7,971 nucleotides of DNA from G039029935 sp039029935 (GCA_039029935.1 JBCCFC010000629.1:1-7971); one strand, 5' to 3'; shown: positions 1-6,418, counted from the first letter of the stretch. The notes: generated by a model not told the origin, from the letters alone. Made by a program: numbers and translations.

Positions 1-91
1 CCTTCAGAGATGTACGATCTGTTCATTCACTTATTATGTAGCCTTATTGCATCATTTCCAACCTGCATAATATTGTGTCTTTTTTTCTGTT

Positions 92-131
92 TTGCCGATA
101 TATATGCCATTTTATTTCGGCAATATTTTTT
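92..131 (+). terminator. Weak hairpin plus T run, possible terminator of an upstream gene
   Basis: TTGCCGA at 92-98 is exactly complementary to TCGGCAA at 117-123, with an 18-nt AT-rich loop, and six consecutive T residues follow at 126-131. This resembles a plus-strand intrinsic terminator for a gene left of the window. The stem is short and the loop long, so it could equally be an operator-like dyad or chance in AT-rich DNA. Nothing else in 1-202 looks coding, and I could not place a convincing promoter for the gene starting at 246. Confidence 0.25.
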
Positions 132-202
132 GATTCCGCCACTTATATTTAGCCAGCAGTATCCTTGTAGGGCGGTGGGTCTTGCCCATGTGTAACTTTT
201 GC

Positions 203-244
203 CTATCAACTATTAACTATTAACTATTAACTATTAACTATTAT
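203..244. repeat. Six-copy heptamer tandem repeat (CTATTAA) abutting a start codon
   Basis: Four perfect copies of CTATTAA (210-237) are flanked by one variant copy on each side: CTATCAA at 203-209 and CTATTAT at 238-244. The array ends one base before the ATG at 246, so it occupies the place where a Shine-Dalgarno sequence would be, and none is visible. Its copy number could vary by slippage, which would change promoter-to-start spacing. Heptameric short tandem repeats are known from filamentous bacteria such as cyanobacteria; whether this one belongs to such a family is not known from here. Confidence 0.9.
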
Positions 245-245
245 C

Positions 246-1943
246 ATGCATTACGTAACTATCTGCATCTTCTTGATCGTCCCCGTTCTGACGGGCTGTG
301 TACCCATACAACCGCCAGCATCGACCATCGTTGACTCCATTCAAACCACACAGACGGCTCTATTGCCTGCGTCATCGCCTTGCCAAGACGTTTTTGTGTC
401 TCATGACCTTGACCACACCACGTTTACAGAGGAACAGGCCAATCCGCTCTTTGAAAGCAACGGCAGTGGGCTTGCGATTGATGATTTGGACAATGATGGT
501 TTGCTCGACATTGTGCTTGCCAATCTGGATGGCCCTAATACGATTTTATGGAATCAAGGGGACCTACAGTTTCGTCGTGAATTGTTGGATGATGGCAATT
601 CCGGTCATGCGCGCGCAGTCAATATCATTGACTATGATGGGGATGGCTGGATGGATATTGCGTTCACCCATCGTCGGATGGCCGCACCCACCTTATGGCG
701 AAGTCAGGGGGGAGAGGGGCGGTCTAGCAGTGATACCAACAGTGACGGCAATATCACTTTTGTCAAGTCAGAGCCATTTGTCTATGGTGCGTATACAATG
801 GCGTGGGCAGATTTGGATGGGGATACGGACCTTGACCTTGTGACGGGTGCATATGATATTGAGCAGGAAAAGATGGAAGACGTGCGGAATCTGCGTGAAG
901 GCAATGGGGTTGTGTACTATGAAAATCGCGATGGTGATTTTGAGCCAACCCAGCTAACACCGATTGCACAGGCACTAGCACTCCTGCTGATTGATTTAAA
1001 TGATGACCAACGCTTGGATATTTGGGTCGGAAATGATTTCTTTCATCCTGATTTTCTCTGGCTACGGACAGATACAGGGTGGGAAAACACTAAATTATTT
1101 GCCTTGACCACACAGAACACGATGAGTTTTGACGCAGGCGACCTTGACAATGACGGAGAGATAGAACTCTTTGCTGCCGACATGAAGCCTTATGTGGACG
1201 AGTCAATGGAGGCGTGGCAACCCCTGATGGCAAACATGATGCATGACCCCTTCCACAACGATCCCCAAATTATGGCGAATGTACTGCAAATCCGTGATGA
1301 GGCGGGAGAATTTCAGGAATCTGCGGGGCCAGCCGGGGTTGATGGGACGGGCTGGACCTGGTCCGCCAAGTTTGGTGATTTGGACAATGATGGGTTGCTT
1401 GACCTCTATGCAGTCAACGGCATGGTGGACCCCACCGTCTTTAGCCATATGCCCAATTTTGAGCTGGTAGAGGAAAACCAAGCCTTTCGCAATCAGGGAG
1501 AGCAATCAGAGGGAACAACGTTTCTCCCTGCACCCGAATGGCAACTCAACGCCACAACGGGGGGACGGGGCATGAGCATGGCGGACCTTGACAACGACGG
1601 CGATTTGGATATTGTGGTCAACAATTATGGAACGCCCGCACAACTTTTTGAAAATCGTCTGTGTACAGGGAACAGCTTGGCAGTTGCCTTGTCCTGGCCG
1701 GGCAGTAAAAATATAAAAGCGATTGGCTCCATGATGACGCTGCATACGGATACGGGTATCTATCAACGCGACATCCGTACGGCCAGTGGCTATTTATCGG
1801 GCGACCCCAGCCGTGTTCACTTTGGTCTACCAAAGGATAGCACTCTCCTACGTCTAGAGATTCATTGGCCTGATGGTCTGCAAACGACAATTGAGGAACC
1901 TGAGAGAGATATGCTTTTGTCTGTACTGCGTAAGGCTGAGTAA
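246..1943 (+). CDS. CRTAC1-like VCBS/FG-GAP repeat lipoprotein with C-terminal ASPIC/UnbV domain
   Basis: This is a 565-residue predicted exported lipoprotein. Residues 4-17 are hydrophobic and end in a lipobox, L15-T-G-C18, so C18 is the likely lipidated residue. The n-region lacks Lys or Arg, which is unusual. Seven calcium-binding-like Asp-rich motifs of the VCBS/FG-GAP type begin near residues 80, 129, 189, 250, 299, 378 and 447 (typical form DLDNDG followed by LD and a hydrophobic strand), consistent with a seven-bladed beta-propeller. Residues about 476-560 match the ASPIC/UnbV domain, with a characteristic GxLSGD-type segment and a HWPDG motif at 540-544. Such proteins are surface or periplasmic binding modules; the ligand is unknown. 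The ATG at 246 is the only reasonable start, because an in-frame TAA lies at 228-230. It has no visible ribosome binding site, since a heptamer repeat sits there. It heads a run of four same-strand genes and is 25 bp upstream of the GST start. Confidence 0.88.
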   Translation: MHYVTICIFLIVPVLTGCVPIQPPASTIVDSIQTTQTALLPASSPCQDVFVSHDLDHTTFTEEQANPLFESNGSGLAIDDLDNDGLLDIVLANLDGPNTILWNQGDLQFRRELLDDGNSGHARAVNIIDYDGDGWMDIAFTHRRMAAPTLWRSQGGEGRSSSDTNSDGNITFVKSEPFVYGAYTMAWADLDGDTDLDLVTGAYDIEQEKMEDVRNLREGNGVVYYENRDGDFEPTQLTPIAQALALLLIDLNDDQRLDIWVGNDFFHPDFLWLRTDTGWENTKLFALTTQNTMSFDAGDLDNDGEIELFAADMKPYVDESMEAWQPLMANMMHDPFHNDPQIMANVLQIRDEAGEFQESAGPAGVDGTGWTWSAKFGDLDNDGLLDLYAVNGMVDPTVFSHMPNFELVEENQAFRNQGEQSEGTTFLPAPEWQLNATTGGRGMSMADLDNDGDLDIVVNNYGTPAQLFENRLCTGNSLAVALSWPGSKNIKAIGSMMTLHTDTGIYQRDIRTASGYLSGDPSRVHFGLPKDSTLLRLEIHWPDGLQTTIEEPERDMLLSVLRKAE

Positions 1944-1954
1944 ACATGAGTATG

Positions 1955-1960
1955 AAAGGG
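1955..1960 (+). promoter_or_regulatory. Shine-Dalgarno site that selects the TTG start of the GST
   Basis: AAAGGG at 1955-1960 lies 8 nt before the TTG at 1969-1971. The two ATG codons nearby (1946 and 1952) are in a different frame, so this site supports the TTG as the initiation codon. Confidence 0.7.
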
Positions 1961-1968
1961 ATTACACA

Positions 1969-2643
1969 TTGATTACGCTTCATCATCTGGAATATTCTCA
2001 ATCATTCCGAGTACTCTGGCTTTTAGAAGAGCTTGGTGTCGAGTATGCCTTGAAAAAATACGACCGCGATCCAAAGACACACCTAGCTCCAGATGATTAC
2101 AAGGCAATTTCACCGCTCAAATCGGCCCCCGTCATTACCGAAGGTGACTTTGCGTTGGCCGAAACCAGTGCGATTATGGATTACCTTCTGGATCGATATC
2201 CAAATGACGTACTACGCCCAACCCCAGACTCACCTGACCGCACACGTCATCTCTTCTGGTATCACACAGCCCAAGGGTCCATCATGCCGCTCATGCTCAT
2301 GGAGAGTATTTTCCTTATCATTCAGAAACGAGTACCCTCCATCCTCAACTTGATCATCCGGCCTGTCTTAGCCAGGGTCACGGACGGTTTTATCCAACCG
2401 CGCATGGAGGCATTGCTGACCCTTGCAGAAAAAGACTTAGCGACCAAAGAGTGGTTTGGCGGTGATAATCTCACGATAGCCGACATGATCTTGAGCTATC
2501 CGATGGAATCAGCAAGTGTACGTGGATATATCACGGACGCGTATCCAAATTGCCAAGCTTGGCTGCAACGAATTTATGCAAGTGCTAGTTTTCAGTCTGC
2601 GAAGGAAAAGGACGGGCGGCCTAGCATGATATTGCCTCTCTAA
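1969..2643 (+). CDS. Glutathione S-transferase family protein (Gtt1-like)
   Basis: With the TTG start this is a 224-residue cytosolic GST, the normal length for the family. The N-terminal thioredoxin-fold domain covers about residues 1-78. It opens with ITLHHLEYSQSFRVLWLLEE, the hallmark of bacterial and fungal GSTs with a Ser in the thiol-activating position (S10 or S12). P54 in S-A-P-V fits the cis-proline that binds the glutathione backbone, and E65-T-S-A-I fits the gamma-glutamyl binding turn. The all-helical C-terminal domain (about 90-215) has the conserved N-capping box LTIAD at 168-172. An in-frame ATG at 1873 would overlap the preceding gene by 71 bp and add 32 residues of that gene's shadow, so I reject it. 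The family conjugates glutathione to electrophiles, and some members dehalogenate. In a bacterium that may lack glutathione the thiol donor is uncertain. The gap to the next gene is 27 bp, consistent with an operon. Confidence 0.88.
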   Translation: MITLHHLEYSQSFRVLWLLEELGVEYALKKYDRDPKTHLAPDDYKAISPLKSAPVITEGDFALAETSAIMDYLLDRYPNDVLRPTPDSPDRTRHLFWYHTAQGSIMPLMLMESIFLIIQKRVPSILNLIIRPVLARVTDGFIQPRMEALLTLAEKDLATKEWFGGDNLTIADMILSYPMESASVRGYITDAYPNCQAWLQRIYASASFQSAKEKDGRPSMILPL

Positions 2644-2670
2644 TCGACCACTCATCAAAGGAAGGATGAC

Positions 2671-3942
2671 ATGAACATTTCTGAATTACAGGCCAAAGCC
2701 GCAGATTTGGCGCGCGAATTACAAGATGTCCAGACACAGCTGGCACAGGAAACCCAAGACCCAGATGCCCTAGCAAAAGAATTGACGCAGACACGAGCCT
2801 ATGCGTTCGACGCTGCCACTTTGCCGATTGCGGATGTCGTCGCAGGTTGTAGCGGTTCACTTGACCGCTATGGCTTCTGCGTCATTGACAACGTGATCCC
2901 CGCCGGCGAAGTCGAGGCCATCCGTGAAGAAGTCAGGGCGGCGCATCCCATCATTGCGCGCAACAAGCAGGCAGTCAAGGACTTGCTCAATCAAGAGGAT
3001 TTTGATGAACAGGCACTGATTGACAATCCCTCAGCTTTCAGCGATGTCGATCTACGAAGAGTCCGTCGGGTTGGGCATCTCCCCAAACCACCCAACGACA
3101 TTGTCTGGATGCCACAATATGCACAACATGTCGCCAGTCCCTATATCACGGCGGTGGCACGCCATGTCCTCGACGACCATCTGCGCATCGCCCAGCTACA
3201 CCACCGCATCATCGAAACCACCAAGGCGGATGGCACACCCGGTGGCTTTGGACATGTTCAGTATCGAGGACGGGCCGACACGCGTGAATGGCACACCGAT
3301 TGGCCGCACGATCTCAGTGCCTATGGCGCAGGCGACCCCGGACGCAACGTGGGCTGCATTCGTCGCCCCTTCCCCGATGTGACCATGTGTCTGGTGATGA
3401 TTTGGTATCTGACCGATGTTGATGAAGACTCGGGTGCAACATGGGTCGTCCCCGGCTCGCACAAGGACGACCGCAACCCACGTGGCCCCGAAGATAACAT
3501 GCTCGTCACCGCACCCATTCCCGGCGACATGCAGGTCTCCGCACCAGCGGGGTCGGTCTACATTCAAGACTCACGTAGCTGGCATTCGTCGGCCATGCAT
3601 AACCCTAGCGGACGGGACCGAGTTGCGATTGTCAACCGCTGGTGTCCTTGGTGGTTATCGGTGGATGACTATGCGCCACGTGGCATTGAAAACACTGTAT
3701 GTCAACCCCTTTCGCATGAAGAGTATCTTGCCCTGCCAGCAGCATTGCAACCGCTGATGCGGCATCTCTGTCCCGACGAGCAGGACACGTTGCAACAGCC
3801 TGTGTTGGACCGTGCAGAGGCATCACGTGAGCGGACACGATGGGGATTTCAGCAGCTTGCGGAGAATCCGGATGAGTTGGCAGAGGCGAATGCCCATGTG
3901 CGTGTCTCTATCGGGAACCATACACAAGGAATAAATGATTGA
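2671..3942 (+). CDS. PhyH-type Fe(II)/2-oxoglutarate-dependent oxygenase
   Basis: This is a 423-residue predicted cytosolic non-haem iron oxygenase of the phytanoyl-CoA dioxygenase (PhyH) superfamily. The iron facial triad is visible as H208-T-D210 in the sequence EWHTDWPHD, with the distal H305 in SWHSSAMH. R317, 12 residues after H305 and followed by V-A-I, is the likely 2-oxoglutarate carboxylate ligand. A double-stranded beta-helix strand with W-Y-L-T-D-V-D and the G-[ST]H turn VVPGSHK (259-265) is typical of the family. The Asp in HxD argues for a hydroxylase and against a halogenase of the SyrB2 type, where Asp is replaced. Residues 1-40 are charged and heptad-like, probably a short coiled coil, and the protein is longer than many PhyH members (around 280-340). 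The start follows a strong AAAGGAAGGA at 2657-2666. The last 8 bp overlap the dehalogenase start. The substrate is unknown; the neighbouring GST and dehalogenase hint at a small organic molecule. Confidence 0.87.
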   Translation: MNISELQAKAADLARELQDVQTQLAQETQDPDALAKELTQTRAYAFDAATLPIADVVAGCSGSLDRYGFCVIDNVIPAGEVEAIREEVRAAHPIIARNKQAVKDLLNQEDFDEQALIDNPSAFSDVDLRRVRRVGHLPKPPNDIVWMPQYAQHVASPYITAVARHVLDDHLRIAQLHHRIIETTKADGTPGGFGHVQYRGRADTREWHTDWPHDLSAYGAGDPGRNVGCIRRPFPDVTMCLVMIWYLTDVDEDSGATWVVPGSHKDDRNPRGPEDNMLVTAPIPGDMQVSAPAGSVYIQDSRSWHSSAMHNPSGRDRVAIVNRWCPWWLSVDDYAPRGIENTVCQPLSHEEYLALPAALQPLMRHLCPDEQDTLQQPVLDRAEASRERTRWGFQQLAENPDELAEANAHVRVSIGNHTQGIND

Positions 3943-5134
3943 TATGAAACCATCTACAGCAGTGCTACGCACACCAGACGAATGTTTTGATGACCTACCA
4001 CTGTGGAACTACGAACCACAATACTTCACAAGCACACTCTATGGCATGGATGTGCGCATTGCATACTATGACCTTGGCAATCCAGATGCCGAGGAGACGC
4101 TCCTGCTCACGCACGGTATGTCGGCGTGGTCATATCTCAACCGCCGCATGATTCCGCCACTGGTCAACGCAGGATATCGTGTCGTCCTGTTTGACCAAGT
4201 GGGCTGTGGGCGCAGCGACAAGCCCAGCAGCGAGGAGGACTACACCTATGAGCGGCTCATCGGCTGGAACATTGACCTGCTCATCAACCATCTGCGTCTC
4301 AAAGGTGTCACCATTGTGTTGCAGGATTGGGGCGGTCTAATCGGGCTGCGTGTCGCCGCAGCACATCCCGGCGTTTTCCGTCGTCTGGTCATTGCCAATA
4401 CCATGCTGCCAACCTGCGACGATAACTTCTTCAAGGTTTCGCCCGGTTTCTACAGTTGGAAAACATTCTCGTTCCGCACTGGATTGAAAGACGACATCTG
4501 GATTGAGGAACGTGGTGCGCGATGGCCGGGTCAAATCATGGCGCAAAAGGCGGTTGGACCAAGCAATCCGGTGATGGACCCAGCCGAGCGCGAAGCCTAC
4601 AACGCACCCTATCCCGAAGACATCTATAAAGCGGGGGCGAGGATGCTGCCGGAGCTTGTACCCACGCCATCCACTGACCCAACGGGTCGCCCGATGATGG
4701 TGGAGGCGGAGAACAATGCGGCGGCTTGGGCGGTCTTCCAGAGGTTCACCAAGCCCGTACTGCTGGCCTTTAGCGATGAGGATACCGTGATGGCGGGTGG
4801 CGATGCAATCTGGTTGAAACACTGCCCTGGTACAAAGCATCCCGGCGTGGAGCATGTGACGATCAACGGTGTCGGTCATTTTCTGCAAGATGGTGGCGCA
4901 GAGCAGTTGGTCGCGGCCATCACAAACTTGATCAATGCCACGCCACCAGCATCCATCGAACCATTACGCGCTGGACCGCCCGGTGGTGAGGCTGCGATTG
5001 CGGCCAAAGCTGCGGCGGAAGCGGTTGCCTCAGAGCGAGCGGTTGCACATGGCGATGTCGGCATCTCAAGCCCGACTGACGGTGGTGCATCATTCATCGC
5101 ACCGACACCGGAAGGGCGTACACCCTATCAATAG
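3935..5134 (+). CDS. Haloalkane dehalogenase (alpha/beta hydrolase, DhlA-like, HLD-I type)
   Basis: This 399-residue alpha/beta hydrolase aligns by eye along most of its length with the haloalkane dehalogenase DhlA. Shared landmarks include an N-terminal LRTPDE segment near 11-16, the oxyanion-hole HG at 60-61 followed by WSYLNRRMIP, D-x-x-G-x-G-x-SDKP at 87-97, and the cap segment EREAYNAPYPE at 218-228. The nucleophile elbow is Q130-D131-W-G-G with Asp as nucleophile, as in dehalogenases, where esterases use Ser. D283 and H315 (in GVGHFLQD) complete the triad. W132 and W175 (in FYSWK) match the two halide-binding tryptophans W125 and W175 of DhlA. The expected reaction is hydrolysis of a carbon-halogen bond to an alcohol plus halide (EC 3.8.1.5); substrate range cannot be read. 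Residues about 335-399 are an Ala/Gly/Pro-rich tail absent from DhlA. The ATG at 3935 follows AAGGA by 4 nt and overlaps the preceding stop region by 8 bp. The ATG at 3944 is an alternative start three residues in. Confidence 0.85.
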   Translation: MIDMKPSTAVLRTPDECFDDLPLWNYEPQYFTSTLYGMDVRIAYYDLGNPDAEETLLLTHGMSAWSYLNRRMIPPLVNAGYRVVLFDQVGCGRSDKPSSEEDYTYERLIGWNIDLLINHLRLKGVTIVLQDWGGLIGLRVAAAHPGVFRRLVIANTMLPTCDDNFFKVSPGFYSWKTFSFRTGLKDDIWIEERGARWPGQIMAQKAVGPSNPVMDPAEREAYNAPYPEDIYKAGARMLPELVPTPSTDPTGRPMMVEAENNAAAWAVFQRFTKPVLLAFSDEDTVMAGGDAIWLKHCPGTKHPGVEHVTINGVGHFLQDGGAEQLVAAITNLINATPPASIEPLRAGPPGGEAAIAAKAAAEAVASERAVAHGDVGISSPTDGGASFIAPTPEGRTPYQ

Positions 5135-5151
5135 GTGAAGCGTTGATGAGA

Positions 5152-5250
5152 GTAGGTCGGTGTGTCGGTATTCGGTCTGTCGGTAAAACTGGTACCGATA
5201 CACCGAATACTGATTACCGACCTACAGACCTACGGACTTACCGACCTACC
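5152..5250. repeat. Opposed arrays of a degenerate octamer (GTAGGTCG) forming a large quasi-palindrome
   Basis: On the plus strand, 5152-5185 reads as four tandem units of GT-N3/4-TCG type: GTAGGTCG, GTGTGTCG, GTATTCG, GTCTGTCG, then GTA. On the minus strand, 5249 down to 5193 reads as seven such units: GTAGGTCG, GTAAGTCC, GTAGGTCT, GTAGGTCG, GTAATCA, GTATTCG, GTGTATCG, then GTA. The two arrays face each other across a 7-nt spacer (5186-5192). They can fold into stems 5152-5161/5216-5225 (10 bp), 5168-5176/5202-5210 (9 bp) and 5178-5185/5193-5200 (8 bp with one G-T pair). The structure fills the gap between two convergent genes and its right end touches the stop codon of the dehydrogenase. 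It may act as a bidirectional terminator, although no T tract flanks it. Confidence 0.85.
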
Positions 5251-6182
5251 TATCCACCATTAGACGATTCGCCTTTGTCAACTTGCATAAAATACCCACC
5301 CTGAAACATCCCATCTTCAAAGTAACCAGGCGGCTGGCGTCCATCCACATCAGTAAAACCATACTCTCTCGCCAGATATCCAGCACTCAACGCATGTCCA
5401 GTTCTATCCATAATGTTGGCATCACTCGCCAACGCAACAATTGCGCGCCCAATATAGGCGGGTGTTTCGCTGTTGATAAAATCGGGCGCATTGGCTACGG
5501 CATCTTGCCAATTGGCTTCAGTGACGCCAAACCCGTCAAGCATTTTTTCGCCGCGTAACCAGCCCGGTGTGAGCGATACCACGGCCACATTGTGTGGTTT
5601 TAGCTCCTCAGACATATAGTATGCCAACAACACAACAGATGCCTTCGACAAGCTGTAATAGACACCGACATCGTTGTAGTGCAACGCATTGCCATCGTTG
5701 ACTTCAATGATTAAGCCGCTTTGATTTTTGATCATCAGCGGAGCTGCAAAATAGCTGGTGGTCATGTGCGTGTGGACACCACTTTGCTGTGTCGCCAGTC
5801 CTTTTTCAATTGGGTATGCCCAGAATGGAATTGGCTCTCTGGCCGATAGCATCCCCTCGGTCAAAAAGTGATCGCCAGAGATATTGTTGACCAGAAGATC
5901 AAGCCGACCTTGCTCCACCTCCACTTGTTTAATCAAGGACTGCACCTGCTCTGGGACCGCATGGTCAACCTGTACCCAGATACCCACGCCACCTGCCTCT
6001 GTGACCAACTGTGCCGTTTGCTCAATCGTTTCGGGTCGATTGATTTCTGATGGATTGCCCTCTGTACTGCGCCCGGTACAGTAGACGGTAGCCCCTGCCT
6101 CGCCCAACATCGTTGCAATGCCACGTCCCGCCCCTCTGGTTGCACCCGCAACAACAGCGACTTTCCCTTTTAATAGTTGCAT
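5250..6182 (-). CDS. Short-chain dehydrogenase/reductase, DHRS1-like
   Basis: This is a 310-residue NAD(P)-dependent oxidoreductase of the classical SDR fold. The Rossmann glycine motif is A12-G-A-T-R-G-A-G-R20, a variant of TGxxxGIG. The NNAG-like motif is N99-N100-I-S-G. The catalytic pair is Y176-S-L-S-K180. The usual active-site Ser, about 13 residues before the Tyr, is missing: the position reads V161-N-D163-G. The C-terminal part (IGRAIVALASD near 244-254, and AREYGFTDVDGR at 271-282) resembles DHRS1-type SDRs, as does the GRGIA/GATVYCTGR start. The ATG at 6182 has an excellent Shine-Dalgarno sequence a few bases upstream. A TTG at 6197 is in frame but would lie just upstream of that site, so ATG is preferred. 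The gene converges on the dehalogenase run. It could act on alcohols or carbonyls, including those made by its neighbours, but this is inference and the substrate is unknown. Confidence 0.85.
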   Translation of the reverse strand: MQLLKGKVAVVAGATRGAGRGIATMLGEAGATVYCTGRSTEGNPSEINRPETIEQTAQLVTEAGGVGIWVQVDHAVPEQVQSLIKQVEVEQGRLDLLVNNISGDHFLTEGMLSAREPIPFWAYPIEKGLATQQSGVHTHMTTSYFAAPLMIKNQSGLIIEVNDGNALHYNDVGVYYSLSKASVVLLAYYMSEELKPHNVAVVSLTPGWLRGEKMLDGFGVTEANWQDAVANAPDFINSETPAYIGRAIVALASDANIMDRTGHALSAGYLAREYGFTDVDGRQPPGYFEDGMFQGGYFMQVDKGESSNGG

Positions 6183-6186
6183 CGTT

Positions 6187-6194
6187 CCCTCCCT
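6187..6194 (-). promoter_or_regulatory. Strong Shine-Dalgarno site for the SDR gene
   Basis: Read on the minus strand, AGGGAGGG at 6194-6187 lies 4 nt before the ATG (6182-6180), and its inner GGAG is 6 nt away. This fixes the start at 6182 in preference to the in-frame TTG at 6197. Confidence 0.75.
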
Positions 6195-6197
6195 CAA

Positions 6198-6360
6198 GCG
6201 ATAGATGTTCAGTTAATCAAAATCCAATAGAGTCACGTCATCCATATAAGGATGTATGGACCCTTCACTATATTTATAATGACGTTTGAACGTGGAATGT
6301 AACAACCAAATGTGGCAATGTGAAAATTGGCTTGACATACACAGCGAAGCCAGTCCATTA
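6198..6360 (-). promoter_or_regulatory. Intergenic leader of the SDR gene with small dyads; promoter not resolved
   Basis: No gene is visible in this part of the 340-bp gap between the SDR and the solute-binding protein. It holds several short dyads: CATCC/GGATG at 6239-6243/6250-6254, TCCATA/TATGGA at 6241-6246/6255-6260, and ACGTT-TG-AACGT at 6282-6293. An AT-rich stretch around 6269-6280 reads ATTATAAATATA on the minus strand and could hold a -10 element for the SDR; the best upstream -35 match is poor. On the plus strand a consensus TTGACA lies at 6332-6337, with CATTAA 18 nt downstream and TAAAAT 21 nt downstream; no convincing plus-strand gene follows it. These are candidate regulator sites only. 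Confidence 0.3.
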
Positions 6361-6418
6361 AAATAGAAGAGGTGAGAGAATGCATAAGCACTTATGCATT
6401 CCCTCACCTCTTCTATTT
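6361..6418 (-). terminator. 58-bp near-perfect palindrome, probable terminator of the solute-binding protein gene
   Basis: Arms at 6361-6388 and 6391-6418 are complementary at 27 of 28 positions (the single mismatch is A6377 opposite C6402) with only CA between them. The centre contains two ATGCAT hexamers. The palindrome lies 105 bp past the stop of the minus-strand solute-binding protein gene. Read in that direction the stem ends in CTATTTTAA, giving a short U run, so a rho-independent terminator is plausible. The arm length is well beyond a normal terminator, so a mobile palindromic element or an operator is also possible. Confidence 0.6.

Noticed and set aside
10..195. Open frame of 61 codons in the AT-rich left edge
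   Set aside because: Composition is low-complexity hydrophobic/aromatic as expected from AT-rich DNA, there is no Shine-Dalgarno sequence, and an overlapping antisense frame is equally long.
1873..1968. In-frame ATG extension of the GST
   Set aside because: It overlaps the lipoprotein gene by 71 bp and adds sequence unlike any GST N-terminus; the TTG at 1969 has a ribosome site and starts at the family signature.
3292..3300. Possible 2OG-dependent halogenase partner for the dehalogenase
   Set aside because: The iron motif is H208-T-D210; halogenases of this fold replace the Asp with Ala or Gly to make room for chloride.
4337..4888. 183-codon frame antisense to the dehalogenase
   Set aside because: It is a shadow of the strongly conserved dehalogenase, with no recognisable domain and no ribosome site.
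5152..5250. CRISPR array
   Set aside because: Units are 7-8 bp, directly adjacent and in two orientations with no spacers, and there are no cas genes in the window.
6183..6197. TTG start of the SDR at 6197
   Set aside because: It would place the strong AGGGAGGG inside the coding region; the ATG at 6182 sits at the right distance from that site.
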